Positions 11,801 through 22,852 of a DNA stretch of 64,000 nt are shown here, one piece after another. The notes beneath the pieces were generated by a model, which was given only the letters and a program-made list of their open reading frames with translations, did not search any database and had not been told where the DNA came from. The stretch comes from Timema cristinae. Taxonomy: Eukaryota > Arthropoda > Insecta > Phasmatodea > Timematidae. Every line of letters starts with the position of its first letter. Positions within the stretch are counted from its first letter, which is position 1. Where the stretch lies: positions 56,667,433 through 56,731,432 of the forward strand of contig JBCFYV010000100.1 in the NCBI GenBank assembly GCA_039000515.1, written 5' to 3'. Position numbers and translations under genes: made by a program.

Positions 11801-11819
11801 AATTCTTCTTCCTTATTGA
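4035..11819 (+). CDS. Takeout/JHBP-family secreted protein, gene 1 (5' exon not found)
   Basis: Spliced gene with five recognised coding exons: 4035-4127, 4846-4993, 7509-7642, 9219-9368 and 11668-11819. All junctions are AG/GT and the phases agree (1,2,1,1), giving about 225 residues. Takeout proteins are small secreted JHBP-fold proteins thought to carry hydrophobic ligands such as juvenile hormone or odorants in a tubular cavity. Evidence in sequence: an N-terminal [18 protein letters not shown] segment with the conserved Cys pair, a middle [19 protein letters not shown] segment, and a C-terminal [20 protein letters not shown] block ending in ILLPY and TGA. Family members run about 250 residues, so only a signal-peptide exon of roughly 20-25 codons is missing; it should end in phase 1 upstream of 4035, or lies outside the window. 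Polyadenylation signals follow the stop. The third exon is preceded by a tandem array that copies its own splice acceptor. Confidence 0.85.
4225..4365 (+). mobile_element. SINE-C remnant in gene 1 intron
   Basis: Diverged: gaggtcgagatcatactctc, then ggttttccactctctatctc. No tail is left. Confidence 0.4.
4398..4812 (+). repeat. 26-27-bp minisatellite before gene 1 exon B
   Basis: About nine copies of a gggaggttacctatgcctac unit of 27 bp, grading into about six copies of a ggttgttgcctatacctacc unit of 26 bp. The 27-bp part is open in one frame (RGRLPMPTR repeats), but I see no reason to call it coding. Confidence 0.9.
4846..4993 (+). CDS. Gene 1 exon B
   Basis: Acceptor gtgcgcag, donor gtgagt. 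It encodes [20 protein letters not shown] followed by [20 protein letters not shown] and TNTEILTVK. The 148-nt length equals gene 2 exon 3 exactly. The -PLDIP- and -LKDTRITGL- segments correspond to the family's first long strands. A 27-bp minisatellite ends only about 35 bp upstream of the acceptor. Confidence 0.85.
5115..5340 (-). mobile_element. SINE-C, diverged
   Basis: Minus-strand body (cccgcatttgcgtggaggaa), B box region (attagaaccccggg) and head (gccttagaccatttgaccaa). Confidence 0.65.
5400..5592 (+). mobile_element. SINE-C, diverged
   Basis: B box gggttcgaatccc, body, and a tail ggtaagatgtggtgcaaa. Confidence 0.6.
5600..6225. mobile_element. Foldback MITE-2, split by SINE-A
   Basis: The left arm (ctttaggtggggatgtaggg; tttaattttcttcacatagt; gatatcaacag) is before the SINE. 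The right inner arm (tttctcatctaatgccgcca; caactgttgatatc) is after it. The right outer end is lost. Confidence 0.75.
5834..6095 (-). mobile_element. SINE-A inserted in a foldback element
   Basis: Nearly full-length minus copy with an (ATT)n tail at 5774-5822. It splits the foldback element at 5600-6225. Confidence 0.88.
6640..7552 (+). repeat. 78-bp minisatellite that copies the exon C splice acceptor
   Basis: Twelve acceptors (AG at 6652, 6729, 6807, 6885, 6963, 7040, 7118, 7196, 7274, 7352, 7430, 7508), spaced 78 bp, or 77 bp in two units. Each unit holds ggttgcag, the first 47 bases of exon C, then TAGTGACGTCACTG and a spacer. Nine of the 11 upstream units end [19 protein letters not shown]. 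The two 77-bp units (after 6652 and 6963) shift frame and stop in the next unit. Confidence 0.95.
7509..7642 (+). CDS. Gene 1 exon C, intact copy after a decoy array
   Basis: Acceptor ggttgcag, donor gtaagt at 7643. The exon reads (K)[18 protein letters not shown], then [20 protein letters not shown] and GFSINM. It is 134 nt, the same as gene 2 exon 4. The first 47 bases and the acceptor are repeated 11 more times upstream, but only this copy continues past ATC CCC into TAC CTC GAC. Confidence 0.9.
7680..8025 (+). repeat. Interspersed repeat R1, 5' part only
   Basis: Shares gagaaatactgtgatcgtc, gacgtttcatgaccccctaa and ttaaggttagtttactgaag with the larger copies at 15690 and 39600. Class unknown. 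Confidence 0.7.
8035..8160 (+). mobile_element. SINE-C remnant
   Basis: Weak match to the C body (ctacacgcaaatcaggggac) and pre-tail. Confidence 0.4.
8212..8465 (-). mobile_element. SINE-D
   Basis: On the minus strand: head tagctcagtcggtagtgtgt, B box ggttcgatcccc, body with gatgaattaacgg, and a 3' end cctggaaacagttatgg without a TAA tail. Confidence 0.88.
8493..8775 (+). mobile_element. SINE-A in gene 1, upstream of exon D
   Basis: Full-length copy from ggtgacctggtggtctaggg to gacgcggtgctaa plus AAATA repeats. It pairs in inverted orientation with the copy at 9716-9988. Confidence 0.95.
9219..9368 (+). CDS. Gene 1 exon D
   Basis: Acceptor gtggccag; donor gtcaga at 9369, a weak donor. It encodes [20 protein letters not shown], then [20 protein letters not shown] and [11 protein letters not shown]. 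The closing DNNLG matches FNGDKALG and FNGDKSLG in genes 2 and 3. Inverted SINE-A copies flank the exon at 8493-8760 and 9716-9988. Confidence 0.85.
9440..9715 (+). mobile_element. SINE-B
   Basis: Head ggtggcgtagttggctaacg, B box ggttcgaatctc, body ccactctcctcccac, tail gtagtaagacgcggtgctaa. Full length (about 245 bp) with an (ATT)n tail shared with the next, opposite SINE. Confidence 0.92.
9716..9988 (-). mobile_element. SINE-A in gene 1, downstream of exon D
   Basis: Full-length minus copy that joins the SINE-B tail to tail. Confidence 0.92.
10325..10480 (-). mobile_element. SINE-E
   Basis: On the minus strand: tRNA-like head ggatagctcagtgggtagag, intact B box gggttcgattcccg, then tccaggtgtaatttttcaat. 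It is head-to-head with the next copy. Confidence 0.85.
10450..10640 (+). mobile_element. SINE-E with leader
   Basis: The leader gccttaaagtatgagtgaag precedes a tRNA-like head (tagctcagtggttatagcat), a degraded B box (gagttcatttcccg) and the body ending ctcactaaaa. Confidence 0.85.
10640..11660 (+). other. Gene 1 last intron, unassigned
   Basis: Very AT-rich intron sequence before exon E. I see no repeat family, ORF or RNA in it. Confidence 0.6.
11668..11819 (+). CDS. Gene 1 exon E: C-terminal exon with stop
   Basis: Strong acceptor tttattttcag. The exon encodes [20 protein letters not shown], then [20 protein letters not shown] and [10 protein letters not shown], then TGA at 11817-11819. 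This is the conserved C-terminal takeout block, paralogous to gene 2 DNMNVFLNDNWAEVFKEFG. Confidence 0.9.
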
Positions 11820-11918
11820 AATGATATATTTCTAAAATAATATAGCCTAGGAGTTGACTAAATGGTTTATATTTAAATATAAATAATTTAATGTTCATAA
11901 AGATCTATATTCTAACAA

Positions 11919-11928
11919 AATAAATAAA
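11919..11928 (+). terminator. Polyadenylation signals of gene 1
   Basis: Two overlapping AATAAA hexamers lie about 100 bp after the stop codon. Their position fits a short 3' UTR. Confidence 0.6.
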
Positions 11929-12027
11929 AGCAAACTAATTTAAATATAAATATTTTATTCACAATCCAAATTTTGATTTTATCCTAATGTGAATGGTTTT
12001 GAATGTATTTTTAATAATTTTTTTTAT

Positions 12028-12266
12028 TACCTTGTCTTACTACCCGTTTAGGTTACACGATTATGCACTAATTAATCTAATGGTTTTAGAGATTAGGAAG
12101 GTTATATTTAGAGGAAGTGTACCCACATTCGCGTGGAGGGAGAGTGAAAAATTCTTTTAGAAAAACCCCTTCAAAACATCTAACCGGATTCGAACCTCGA
12201 TCTCCCCATCATAGACAGTCTATTATACAGCGAGAGTATGCGCTTTAGACCAAACGGTCACCTAAG
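12028..12266 (-). mobile_element. SINE-C
   Basis: Tail gtcttactacccgtttaggt on the plus strand, body, degraded B box, head accaaacggtcacc. Confidence 0.8.
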
Positions 12267-12566
12267 AGGGTATTTTTGATATTGAAAGTACATTTTCTAA
12301 ACACAATTTTTTTTCTCAGCACATTAATTACAAATTAATATCGTAATGAGGTCAATGAAGGTTAGTCACCCCTCATTATTATTCTTTGATTATTACATTA
12401 AGGTTAATTAAGGCTGGTCAACTCTTGTTATGATACATTTAATGTCACATTAAGGCCAATCAGACAGAACAATCAAATATGTATAAATGATTGTTGCACA
12501 AGTTTCTGGAAAATGTTGATGAGCTAATTTAAATACGATCAACAACATTAATAATAGTCTGAATTC

Positions 12567-12778
12567 AGGTGACCTGGTGGTCTAGAGGTAAGGTGTTGGA
12601 CTTCTATGCTGGGGTCCGGGGTTCAATCCTCGGTCCCGGCACAGATTTATCTGATTGCCAAACCCTTCCTTCACCTCTGACAAGACATCTTGTGAATGTG
12701 GGGAATGCCAGGCCTCCACCGTGGTTCGGATCCCACGTTAAACTGTAGGTCCTCCATTTCATCTCACAATCATCCCAG
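12567..12778 (+). mobile_element. SINE-A, 3'-truncated
   Basis: Intact head and B box (ggttcaatcctcgg). It stops in tctcacaatcatccc without the tail. Confidence 0.88.
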
Positions 12779-12889
12779 CAGGTACTATGATAAATAAAGA
12801 TGGCGACCATTAAAAAAAACCTCAAAGGGTTCACCTAAAGTGATGTGGGGATTTGAAACACGTGTAAAATACATTGCCATTTGTATGTT

Positions 12890-13140
12890 ACCCGCTTCGA
12901 TGGCCGCATGGTCTAAGGAGCTACTCTCACAGTAGACTAGACTGTTGATAACGGGGAGATCAAGGTTCGAATCTCAGTTGGATATACTGAGGGTAGTTTT
13001 TCTAAAACAGTTTTCCACCTCCCTAAATGCGAATGTGGCTACACTTACTCTAAATATAACCTTCCTAATCCCTAAAACTATTAACGTAGTTAATATATAA
13101 GCGTATAACTCGAACGGGTAGTAAGACGTTGTGCTAAAAA
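12890..13140 (+). mobile_element. SINE-C
   Basis: Head cccgcttcgatggccgcatg, B box ggttcgaatctc, tail cgaacgggtagtaagacgtt. Confidence 0.9.
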
Positions 13141-13570
13141 TATATACCCTGTCAGGTTTAAGTTAATATCTGACTGCTATCAAATATGTGTTTCATAAAT
13201 AAATGTACTAAATATAAATATTTAAAAATTATGTTGGAATTAAATTAAATACTTTTATCAATTATTTAAGCTAGCACGATCAATTCAAATCCCTGAACTA
13301 CTTTTTTATGAATACTGACCTTGTATGTATGTCAAATTATAGGGGCTATCCAATTGGAGCTACGATTGAAACAAACCGTTTTACTGCCATAATTATTGTT
13401 TAGCATTTCAAGAATACAAAATGGTTATTATGTTTTGTTAGGGAAGGTATACTCTGCATACGAACTTAATTTTTAAATTAAATTTTATGGACGAATTAAT
13501 TTGAGAATGGTTTTAAGAACTGGCAACCTTATTCAGTAGGTCTATAGAATAATAATTTGAAATAAATTGT
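13140..13570. other. Unassigned intergenic DNA
   Basis: AT-rich; nothing recognised. Confidence 0.5.
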
Positions 13571-13573
13571 CTG

Positions 13574-13692
13574 AGTCTTTAAGGTGGTGTGGAAAAGAGT
13601 TAAGTGGAGAAGATTACTATTGGGAATGTTTTTATTACGATACCTTTTCTAAGCAAAATAATGCTTGAATAGAAACGTTTAGTTTAATTTTC
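13574..13692 (+). mobile_element. Foldback MITE-2 remnant
   Basis: Weak left-arm match ending tagtttaattttcttcacat. Confidence 0.45.
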
Positions 13693-13938
13693 TTCACATG
13701 ATAAACTTAAAGTTCTGGGATATTAATTTTCTTGAGCTTAGAAGAATTCAAACAGGAACTTTCAAAATTAGAATTAGTTTATATTTCTGTTCACGGCAGA
13801 TATTCCAGCAATTTGAGTTTACTGTTTGTAGAAAATTACAGCTAAATTTATATACTTAAGCAATATTTTATCCAAAAATGTGTTTGCTATAAAAACCTAA
13901 GAAATACTGACCTTAATACGCTATTTTCCCCTAAACAC

Positions 13939-14491
13939 CTTAAGGAGGCCGCTTCGGTAAGCAGTAAATTACCAAGCAGACGCTCAGCTCTAACGAATAT
14001 TTAATTCTACGATCCATTCCAAATACGGTTCACAACAAAATAAAATAGGAACATTCCAGCAGGGATATTTTATCTTAACAACCCTATAATTTAAGTTTTA
14101 TTAAGAGAAGAAAATTTTTGAAAATGTGACAGTTCCTAATTTTAAACGAATTTTTAATCATATTTACGGAGCTTATGAGACTAGACTCGATAAAAATTGC
14201 TTTAGATTTAGCCTTCCTTTAATACAGTCATTTGTTGACAGACTCAAAACAGAATATTTCAAGATATTCGAGAACTATCAGAGAGAGAGAGAGTTCCTCT
14301 TTACCTTGAGATAAGAAGTTTCGTGGTTTTATTTACCCTCTTTCTGATTGACATGACAAAGTGAGGTTGTAGGTGAAGAGTGAAAGAGAGTATAAGCTTA
14401 GACAAAATAGAAAATAAGTTACATTGTATTTTAAACTGTGTGGCCTGACAGTGGTTGATACTTTCTATCTTAACGAGGCGGCCACCTTAAA
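13939..14491. mobile_element. MITE-3 with TTAAGG-type inverted ends
   Basis: Left end cttaaggaggccgcttcggt; right end reads cttaacgaggcggccacctt on the plus strand, which is the inverted form. The interior (about 550 bp) has no transposase. Confidence 0.6.
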
Positions 14492-14831
14492 TAAGAATAC
14501 CTAACTACGTTGTATTATGTGTATATATATATATATATTTATTTTCAACCAATCAGACAATACCACCACAGGTTGGCCTTGTGATATTTACATCAATACC
14601 AGATAATATATTCATGTCCAAACGGACATGTCACATTACCAATCATTCTGTGGCATTTTCCACAACACCTCACAGATAAACGCCTAGATTTAACAACCTG
14701 TGAGGTCAGTCAGTGACTTATAGAGATATCACATCGGAACAAAAAAACATACATTCTTAAATAATTTTAAGAAATAGCCCTAAATTGTCACAACCTTATT
14801 TCTTTTAGCTTAATAATAATAATAATAATAT

Positions 14832-15076
14832 TTAGCACCGCGTCTTACTACCCGTTCGGGTTATACGCTTTAAGTACTAATTACGCTAATAGATTAGGAA
14901 TTGGGAAGGTTGAATTAGAGGAAATTAACTCGCATTTGCGTGGAGGAAGAGTGGAAAACCATTAAGGAAAAACCACACCCAGTTCACCCGACCGAGATTC
15001 GAACCTCGATCTCCCGTCCTCAGCAGTCGAGCTCAACACGACAAGCGCGTTAGCCAACTACGTCACCGAGGCGGGT
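14832..15076 (-). mobile_element. SINE-B
   Basis: Near full length. The tail is preceded by (AAT)n on the plus strand; the head cgcgttagccaactacgtca is on the minus side. Confidence 0.93.
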
Positions 15077-15689
15077 TTCTCTTTTATTTTAAGGTATTTT
15101 ATTTTGTAAACGGGTTTTTTTAAATGTCTATAACTCAGACTATTTGGTTTATCCAGGAAAAGGTCTAGTAGGATTCTTCCTGCCAGGATGTAGATTAAAA
15201 AATATCCGTGATGACATTATGTATATATAGAATAGGAAACAAGAAAAAGGTAGTTTGGAAATTAAGTCAATGCTGTCCAGGAGCAAATAGTAGATTGAGT
15301 GTGTGTATACTCGTTATTGGAATAGGGGAAGTATTATCTGTGAGTGAACCATATGCCTCACAGTGTGAAGTGCTTGTTTTCTTCCTTCTGTTTCTATTTC
15401 GTAAAGTGTTATCTAAGTGTGATAATGCTTAGACTGCTTAGGTGAGTTTAGTTAAGACGCAACCCGCTTTTAAAGACAGCTTTGATTTCACTACGCAAGC
15501 AACGTCGTTAATGTGATCAGATTTATTTAACGAAATATTATTGCAACTGTTCAACGAGGATGTTCTCATTAAGATAAGCAGTGTATTTTTTTTTTCAGGA
15601 TTTTGTTTGATAGGACATTATAGAAAAGACAAAAATGCTTATTTGATATCAACATTGATAACATTTTACTACATTATTACTTTTTACTT

Positions 15690-17265
15690 TCTCGCTATCT
15701 TACAGGTAGAGAAAGTATTGTGATCGTCAAAAAAAATCGAACTTAAGATTTTGATGAAGTTGACGTTTCATGATCCCCCCCCCCCCAAATAAAAAAAAGT
15801 GGTTTTTGACTTTCCGTCTGTCTGTCTGTACCTCCAACTAGAGCCTAAAATACTTTACCGATTGGTCTAAAACTCGATATCGAGGGTTTTCATAGGATTT
15901 CCCCCAAGGGTTTTTGGAATTGCATATCTAACTCTAAAATTAAGGGTAGTTTACTGAAGGGCAAAAAGAAAAAAAGTCGATTTTCTCATAATAGGCTCTA
16001 ACGATTTTGATTAAATTTCATTTCTAAACATTTCTAAATATTAAATACAAAATGGCTTCCCTCAATATTTCGGCGAAATTACTTTAAGGGCTCCAGTCTG
16101 ATGCATAAATTAATTTTTTTTTATAATATCTCCTAAACTATTTGAGATATGAAATTACTTATCGTTACAAATATGTAGGTCTTCTGATAATACAAATATT
16201 TAAAAGAAGCATATTTTTATAAAACCAATAACTTTTAAGCTCTACGTAAATATATATATTAACTTTTCGAACACAAAAGGTAAAAGTATTGCGACCGAAA
16301 AAGAAAATCTAACCTGAAATGTTGATGTATGTCTACGTCTAAAGACCCCCTAAACAAAAGTGGTATTTGCAATTACGTCTGTCTGTGTGTCTGTTTAAAC
16401 TTAAAATTAAGAGTAACTTAAAAAGGGCAAAAAGAGAAAAAATCGATTCTCTCAAAATTGACTCTAACTATGTTGATTAAAATTCGTATCTAGGCATTGA
16501 TTAAGATTAGAAATAAACTGGCTATTTTCATTTTACCATGAAAATGAATTTAGGGTACTTTACAGAAGCAGAAACTTCCGTATCTCCGCAACTATTTGAG
16601 ATACTAAATAACTTATCATTGCAAAATTGTAGTACAATTAAAACTATTTTTTTTATATGAAATATATTTTTATAAAACCAACCAATTTTGAGTTATTGGC
16701 AAATATATTAATACAATTTTGTGAGTCTTAGTTGTAAAGAGATACTACTTAAATTTTACCGCAATAATTCTCCAATGCCATAGAGTAAAAAATATAAGTA
16801 GTCTCTAAAAGTTTTTCCTTAAACCTCTTAGTAGAAATGTTTGTACAACAATGATCTATCTCCATTTTAGACTCAATAGTCAATATTTACATTTTTTATT
16901 GGTCAAAATCTATAAATGAGGAATTTAATAGAAATGCGATGGAATGAAGATTCGCAACACCTAATAAAATGTCGAAAATTTTAACCGGAAGTTGAAATTT
17001 TAATACTAAGTGTTGATCCTTGTGGACCTAACATTTATCTTTTTTTATCGGCCCAAATACAAATGAGACATGGATTCTTTTAAAACAGAATTATAAAATT
17101 TAAAATCGGACTAAAAATCTTTATTTTTCATAAGAATAGTGCAATTTATGCTTGGGTTTGCTAGTGTATATTATTTAGTTTTACATATATTACGAGTTTT
17201 AAGTAAATATCTCCATTTTCAAACAATAGAGCGAGAAAGTCCGTGCGTAGTTCCGTACTATTTAT
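15690..17265 (+). repeat. Interspersed repeat R1, tandem dimer
   Basis: Two diverged units (15690-16260 and 16265-17265), each opening with an (a)gtattgtgatcg/gcgaccg motif, a gacgtttcatg/gatgtatgtctacg segment and a gtctgtctgtctg run. The 3' end is gagcgagaaagtccgtgcgt. A minus copy of the same element is at 39600-41010. No coding capacity was recognised. Confidence 0.7.
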
Positions 17266-17559
17266 TTAGTTATTGATAGTATATATTACAAGTGACAGCT
17301 GCAGATTCCATGACTTGACGTATGAATACATGACCTTAGCTCTAAGGCCACCTTTCTATGAAGATTGGACTGTAGAGTTCACTCACTTTATTTTTAACTT
17401 GTTTAGTAAATAATAATAAAGTAGTAAAGTTGTACACTCATGTACGTGTTTATGGTTCGTTTTACTCTAAATTCTTCTCAGGAAGTTTAAAATCTAATTA
17501 GTTATTTTACTTAATATTTTATAACACCTTTCAATAGTGATTAATTAATTATTCTTGCA

Positions 17560-17755
17560 GTTTACTAGATTGCCGATGATGGGGAGATCTATGTTTGGAT
17601 CTGGTTCGATCTACTGAGGGAGGTTTTTCCAAAAGGGGTTTCCACTCTTTCTCCACGCAAATGAGGTTACCTTTCCTATAAATATAACCTTCCTAACTTC
17701 TTAAAACATTAACGCAAATAGTTCATAAGCGTATAGCCTTAACGGGAAGTAATAC
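17560..17755 (+). mobile_element. SINE-C, 5'-truncated
   Basis: Starts in the head-to-B-box region (gattgccgatgatggggaga) and runs to aacgggaagtaatac. Confidence 0.75.
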
Positions 17756-18022
17756 ACGATAATTTATAAAACTAATCTCTCTAATTTTTTATGTTTAAAT
17801 CTCAAATTTTAAAATAAATACATCAAAAATCCAAATAAAGGTGACATTCCCTTGGAAGTTTTTCCTGATTGTGTGTTTATTTCGTATAAGCGTTCACGTT
17901 TCAAGGCTAAAAGTTATTTATCATGAGATCTCGCCGTTTGCTAGAAGTGAATGCAACCTGCGTTGCATATATGTATTAAGAGTAGGCGAAAACAAGGGGC
18001 CGTATTGTATCGTTTAGAGCAG

Positions 18023-18064
18023 CCCTGAGCAAACCACAGCCCGCGGTTCGCATCCGGCCAGTAA
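18023..18064 (+). mobile_element. hAT-like terminal fragment
   Basis: cagccctgagcaaaccacag followed by cccgcggttcgcatccggcc resembles ends of non-autonomous hAT elements. Confidence 0.35.
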
Positions 18065-18069
18065 CGTAT

Positions 18070-18425
18070 TTCTATGCGACTTTGTACGATTGGGGTAAAG
18101 TTCTCGCCTCATGACTCGATGTTCGTGGGTTCAAACCCAGCCGGGGTGACACGGATTTTTCTTGAGCGATAAAAAAAATCCGTAGCGCACTTCCTTTGAA
18201 GGGGAAATAAAGCTGTCGGTCCCATGTTGATGGTGGCAAGTAAAGTAACATATGAAAATACCATTACCAGGAAAATTGGTAGGCTCCTAAGCGCTCACTC
18301 TTAGAAATTCAGTGTGAAAGGCAAAGGGAAGGCATCAGACTTTCTGAACTCCCCTAGTACATTGGGTTTATACCAGATAGGTGCGGGAAACACCATCAAG
18401 CCAACATCTGAGTGTATGAATAGTT
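18070..18425 (+). mobile_element. SINE-F
   Basis: B box gggttcaaaccc follows a tRNA-like head. The body includes tccgtagcgcacttcctttg and gaactcccctagtac. A second copy lies at 41580-41960. Confidence 0.8.
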
Positions 18426-18812
18426 ATATATGGTTGAGTTATTGACTTGTGATTAAAAATAAGAAATTATAACTATTTATATATGTATATATATGTAAAT
18501 ATGTGTGAATAAATATGTTCTACAATCTCAATAAAAAAGACCTTATCGCAGTACCAATGGACATTTACAATAAGTTTTAATAATTTCAAACCAGTAAATG
18601 TATTCCCTACTTTAAAGAAATGACGAAATATATAAAAAAATTGCATTTATCCAACCAAGTTTGGTTTTATTGGAGAAATACTTACTTGTTTTTTTATTTT
18701 GTTTAACTTCTAGATGTTGTCTATATAATTTTATATTTATTATATAGTAAATTGTGTCCAGCAAAAATTCTAATTTATTTGACAGGCCATTATAATATTT
18801 AAATTTTCAAAG

Positions 18813-19172
18813 CGGCCCTTAAGGGGGAAATGGAGGGAGAGCGATAAAAGGGCAGTGAACTTTCAGTTTTTATAACAACACTTTTTTTAGGTCAAAAGAA
18901 CTCCTCATGTTGCTCCAGTAGAAACAAAGAGTTTAATTTTCTTCACCTGGTGATATCAACAGTTGTTGAATATCTGTCACGAGCATAGTGGTATTAGATG
19001 AGGAACGTTTTAAATGAATAGAAAAAGTTGTCATTTAATTCCAGGACACCTTATTCTATATATGTTTTTACTGGAATAATATTTGATTTATTTTGACAAA
19101 AGAAATGTTTTGATATAAAACTGCAAGACACACAAAAAAAAAAAAAATTCGTGTCACCTTCATTCCCACATA
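18813..19172. mobile_element. Foldback MITE-2
   Basis: Left arm from ccttaagggggaaatggagg through tttaattttcttcacctggt and gatatcaacagttgttgaat; the right arm is diverged. Confidence 0.7.
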
Positions 19173-19490
19173 AATAAGTTTTTTTAAACGCATTCAAGAC
19201 TAAAGTTCTTGAAATAATTTTGAAAAATAATTCTACTCGTTAGTAGTAGATTTCCCATGGTAAAAAAATATGATTTAGCCCGCCAAAAATACACAAAACC
19301 TATGTTATATTGGGTCTCAGATACTTTCAAACCTCTTTAATACGATTGCTTATACTGAATAGAAATTATTAGCGAACAAGAAAAATATCAATTTCCCTAT
19401 AAATGAAACATACCAAAATTTATAATTAACTAAAGTGTATTTTTCTCTTCAACAGTGAAAATAAAGTTTTCCACAAAATTAAAACAATTA

Positions 19491-20025
19491 CTTAAGGCCC
19501 TTGGCCCTGTAGAGTGCAATTTTAGAACCTATTTTATGGTAGGGTGGGTGGGAAGGTTAAATGCGTGGCGTGGCTTCACAACCGATCAAAGTATCCTTCC
19601 GCGCCAACAAGAACCAATGGATCATGGAAACCATAGATGGCACTAGCTACCAGACAGGTCTTGTGGAAAAAATCATACGTTTGGAAATGTAAGTTTTCTC
19701 GAGAACGAATGAAATTGTTATGTTAATATTTTCAACACCCCTTCTAAGACAATGTATCGATGTTTATTAATTGTCACATTTTATTATTTTTTGTTATGAA
19801 GCCAGCAATTTTCTATTGAAAAATATCAATTTTATAGTTATTTTATCACTGATAAATTATAGAGAGGTGTGTATTTTAAAAGTATGACTTAATCAACATG
19901 TTCCTATTCTTGAACAAACAGTCTCCGAAAATAAAATTGTAAAACAATAACATTTCTTGAAGATAACTGTTTGTTCCCATGGTTCTGCAGTTCCACGCCA
20001 AATGAAAAGGGCCAGTCACCTTAAG
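19491..20025. mobile_element. MITE-1 copy 1
   Basis: Ends cttaaggcccttggccctg and gggccagtcaccttaag form imperfect inverted repeats (CTTAAGG....TGGCCCT). The interior is shared with 50038-50575 (ttccgcgccaacaagaac; gtaagttttctcgagaac). No transposase. Confidence 0.85.
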
Positions 20026-21505
20026 ATAAAATATTTTTTTACGTGTGAACGGTTTTGTTATACTATTCAAATACAAGTAAGCATCTTAAGGGTTTATAGC
20101 TAAAATTGTCTGTAGCTAAAATTTACAGCTCTTGGTTCAAGCATTAGATGATATAAACATTTTTATGAATAAACTTTATATATATATATTATATTTATAT
20201 ATACGTTTACTTAGGGGAAAATGGGCAGAGGGGGAGATAGTTTTTATCTAATTCTTTATAATGGTGTATTCTGTTCACAACTTATTTTCAAAATATATAT
20301 ATTTATATATACATATAGCGGGTGAGCCATTTGACTGAGACAATAAATATCCAGAAAATGAAGCATTTTATAAACAATTTTATCGAATAAAAACTTTTTT
20401 TTAGAGGGGGAAATAAAACACCAATAGCTATTTTTTGATTTGGTGAAAGTCTCTAAAGTTATTTCTAGGCTAACTTTGTTTTTTTTAAATAAATATCTAT
20501 AATTTCTAACAGCACTTAATTTTACAAATAAATTAAACACAAATTTCCAAAAACGTTTTTTATTTGACATAAAAATTTTGAAGATATTTTAACTTGTAGA
20601 CTATTTTTTATAAGAATTTGCATTAAAGAACTTTTTATTACACTATGTTAGTATTTATTACGTTAAATTCAATATTACTTTATAAACTTACTTTAATAAA
20701 TGTTCAAAATGATGACCATTAAAATCGATACACTAATTTTTTGAATAAAAAGTTCTTGGATTAAAAGTATTCTAAAAGAAATACAAGTTAAAATATTTTA
20801 CAAAAATTGATGCCAAATAAAAAAATGTTTCAACAAAGATTTTTTTTTTGTAGAATAAAATGCCGTTACAAATATTATAAGTTTTCCTTTGAAAAACAAA
20901 GTTGACCTTTAAATGACCTTGAAAACGTCCATCAAACCAAAAAATAATTATTGCTGGTCTCTTTCACCCTCAAAAACAAAAAAAAACCTTTGTTCAAAAC
21001 AATTGTTCTTATATGCTTCGTTTTCAGAATATTCTGCTGTCGCAACATAAATTCCTCAACCGATATATAGGCCACATTTATATATATATATATTTTAGAG
21101 CTAATTTTACAAAGAACACAAGTTTGAATCTGCTGATTAATTATATTTTTCACAAAGCGTGGGTTTTTTTTAAATCAACTTATTCCATTATACCACAAAA
21201 CTTTTACATCTCATAACGCATCTCTCTATTTATTTGGAATGATATATTGTTAGAGGCCAAATCAAAATGAGTAGCGAAGACATTTAGAAAATATAATCCA
21301 TCGCTTATTCATGTACATTTCTTGAAAGCATATGTCCAAGGATGTAGGCTTTTGTGGTACTCATTAAAATGACCACAAAATGTGTTATTAAACCTAGGTT
21401 CACAAACCAACTCTCACGAAAAACAGGATGGTACTAGAAGCTTCTCTCGCAAGTAGCCACTCCCCCCCCCCCCCCCCCCGTGGGATAAGGTGATAGTTAA
21501 ATAGT
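20026..21505. other. Unassigned AT-rich DNA
   Basis: No gene, repeat family or RNA recognised. It includes TA-rich tracts and a run of 19 C at about 21461-21479. Confidence 0.5.
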
Positions 21506-21513
21506 CTTTTTTT

Positions 21514-21760
21514 ACCACCGCGTCTTACTACCCATTCGGGTTATACGCCTATGTACTAATTACAATAATGGCTTAAGGATTAGGAAGGTTTAATTGAGAG
21601 GAGGTTCACCCACATTAACGTGGAAGGAGATTGGAAAACCATTTAGGAAAAAAATCACCTTCAGTGCACCCGACTGGGATCGAACCCCGAACTCCCCATC
21701 TTTGGCAATTTAGTCTAATACGAGGGTAGCGCGTTAGACCACTAAGCCACCGAAGTGGGT
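21514..21760 (-). mobile_element. SINE-C
   Basis: Full-length minus copy: tail accgcgtcttactacccatt on plus, head gaccactaagccaccgaagt. Confidence 0.9.
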
Positions 21761-21924
21761 CTATATAGTTGAGTGTATTGGTCTTCGATAAATGATTTAT
21801 CGGACTTACAACATCCAGTGTTGTAAACTGTTGTCAGACGATACTAATAAAGCCCAGGGATGTTTCAAAGAGCACGCAACAATCTCATGACAAGACGTGG
21901 ACTTCTAGAATAACTTTTGTGGTG

Positions 21925-22097
21925 AATTTAAATGAAGTGTACCCGCATTTGCTTGTAGAGGGAGTTGTAAACCATTTAGTAAAAAAAAACCACCCTCAGT
22001 TCACCCGACCGGGAATGAACCACGATCTCCTCATCATCGGCAGTCTAGTCTACTGTGAGAGAGTAGCGCCTTAGACCACGCGGCCACCGAAACTGGT
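21925..22097 (-). mobile_element. SINE-C, 3'-truncated
   Basis: Body (acccgcatttgcttgtagag), B box region and head (gaccacgcggccaccgaaac); tail absent. Confidence 0.8.
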
Positions 22098-22459
22098 TTG
22101 ATGTAAACTCTAATAACGTTTTTTATTTCTTTATTAATCTGTGTGTGCGGCCTCTGAACAGTGATCCAAATGTTGATTAACCCGTCTTGTTCACGCAACC
22201 AGTCAGTCCCACAAGACACCGCGGCCGTGAAACCACTCCACCACGTCGCTTCCTTCCTTCTTCTGAGAACTGACCTTGCTACCGCCGCGTCAATGACGTC
22301 ATAAACTTATCTTTCCCCGGAATCGCACCAGAGCGACCCGCGTGGGAGGAAAAAGAACAACGTCTTGCGAACTTAACATCACTTGAAAATGAGAGTTTGC
22401 TATCAAACACGACAGCGTTTTTACAACCTCTTCACGCTATACTCATTTATGATCAATTA

Positions 22460-22655
22460 TCCTCATGGGGTAAGGAAGAGGAAGGTAGCGTTTTAGAAGT
22501 AATCTGCCGGCATTCACGTGGAAAGAGCGTGGGAAATCATCTAGGAAATAAACTCAGTACACCTGGCTGGTATTCGAACTCCCGATCTCCCCGTCTTCAC
22601 CAGGTCAGTCTAACACGAGAGTGACGCCTTATACCATACTGCCACTGAAGCGGAT
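22460..22655 (-). mobile_element. SINE-C, 3'-truncated
   Basis: Body ggcattcacgtggaaagagc, B box gtattcgaactcc, head gccttataccatactgccac. Confidence 0.75.
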
Positions 22656-22852
22656 AAATAAATATTAATATTATGTTCACCTAAGGATCTAGGATATAAA
22701 ACCTAAAACCTTTTACCTATAAATCCAAAATATAAGATTAAAATTTTCTCATTATCTAAGAATCTGAAATATAACATTTGTATTTAATATTTTCACACGA
22801 GTCCAAAATAGTGGGACCAAACCTTATTTATGGTTTACTTGCATGCTACACT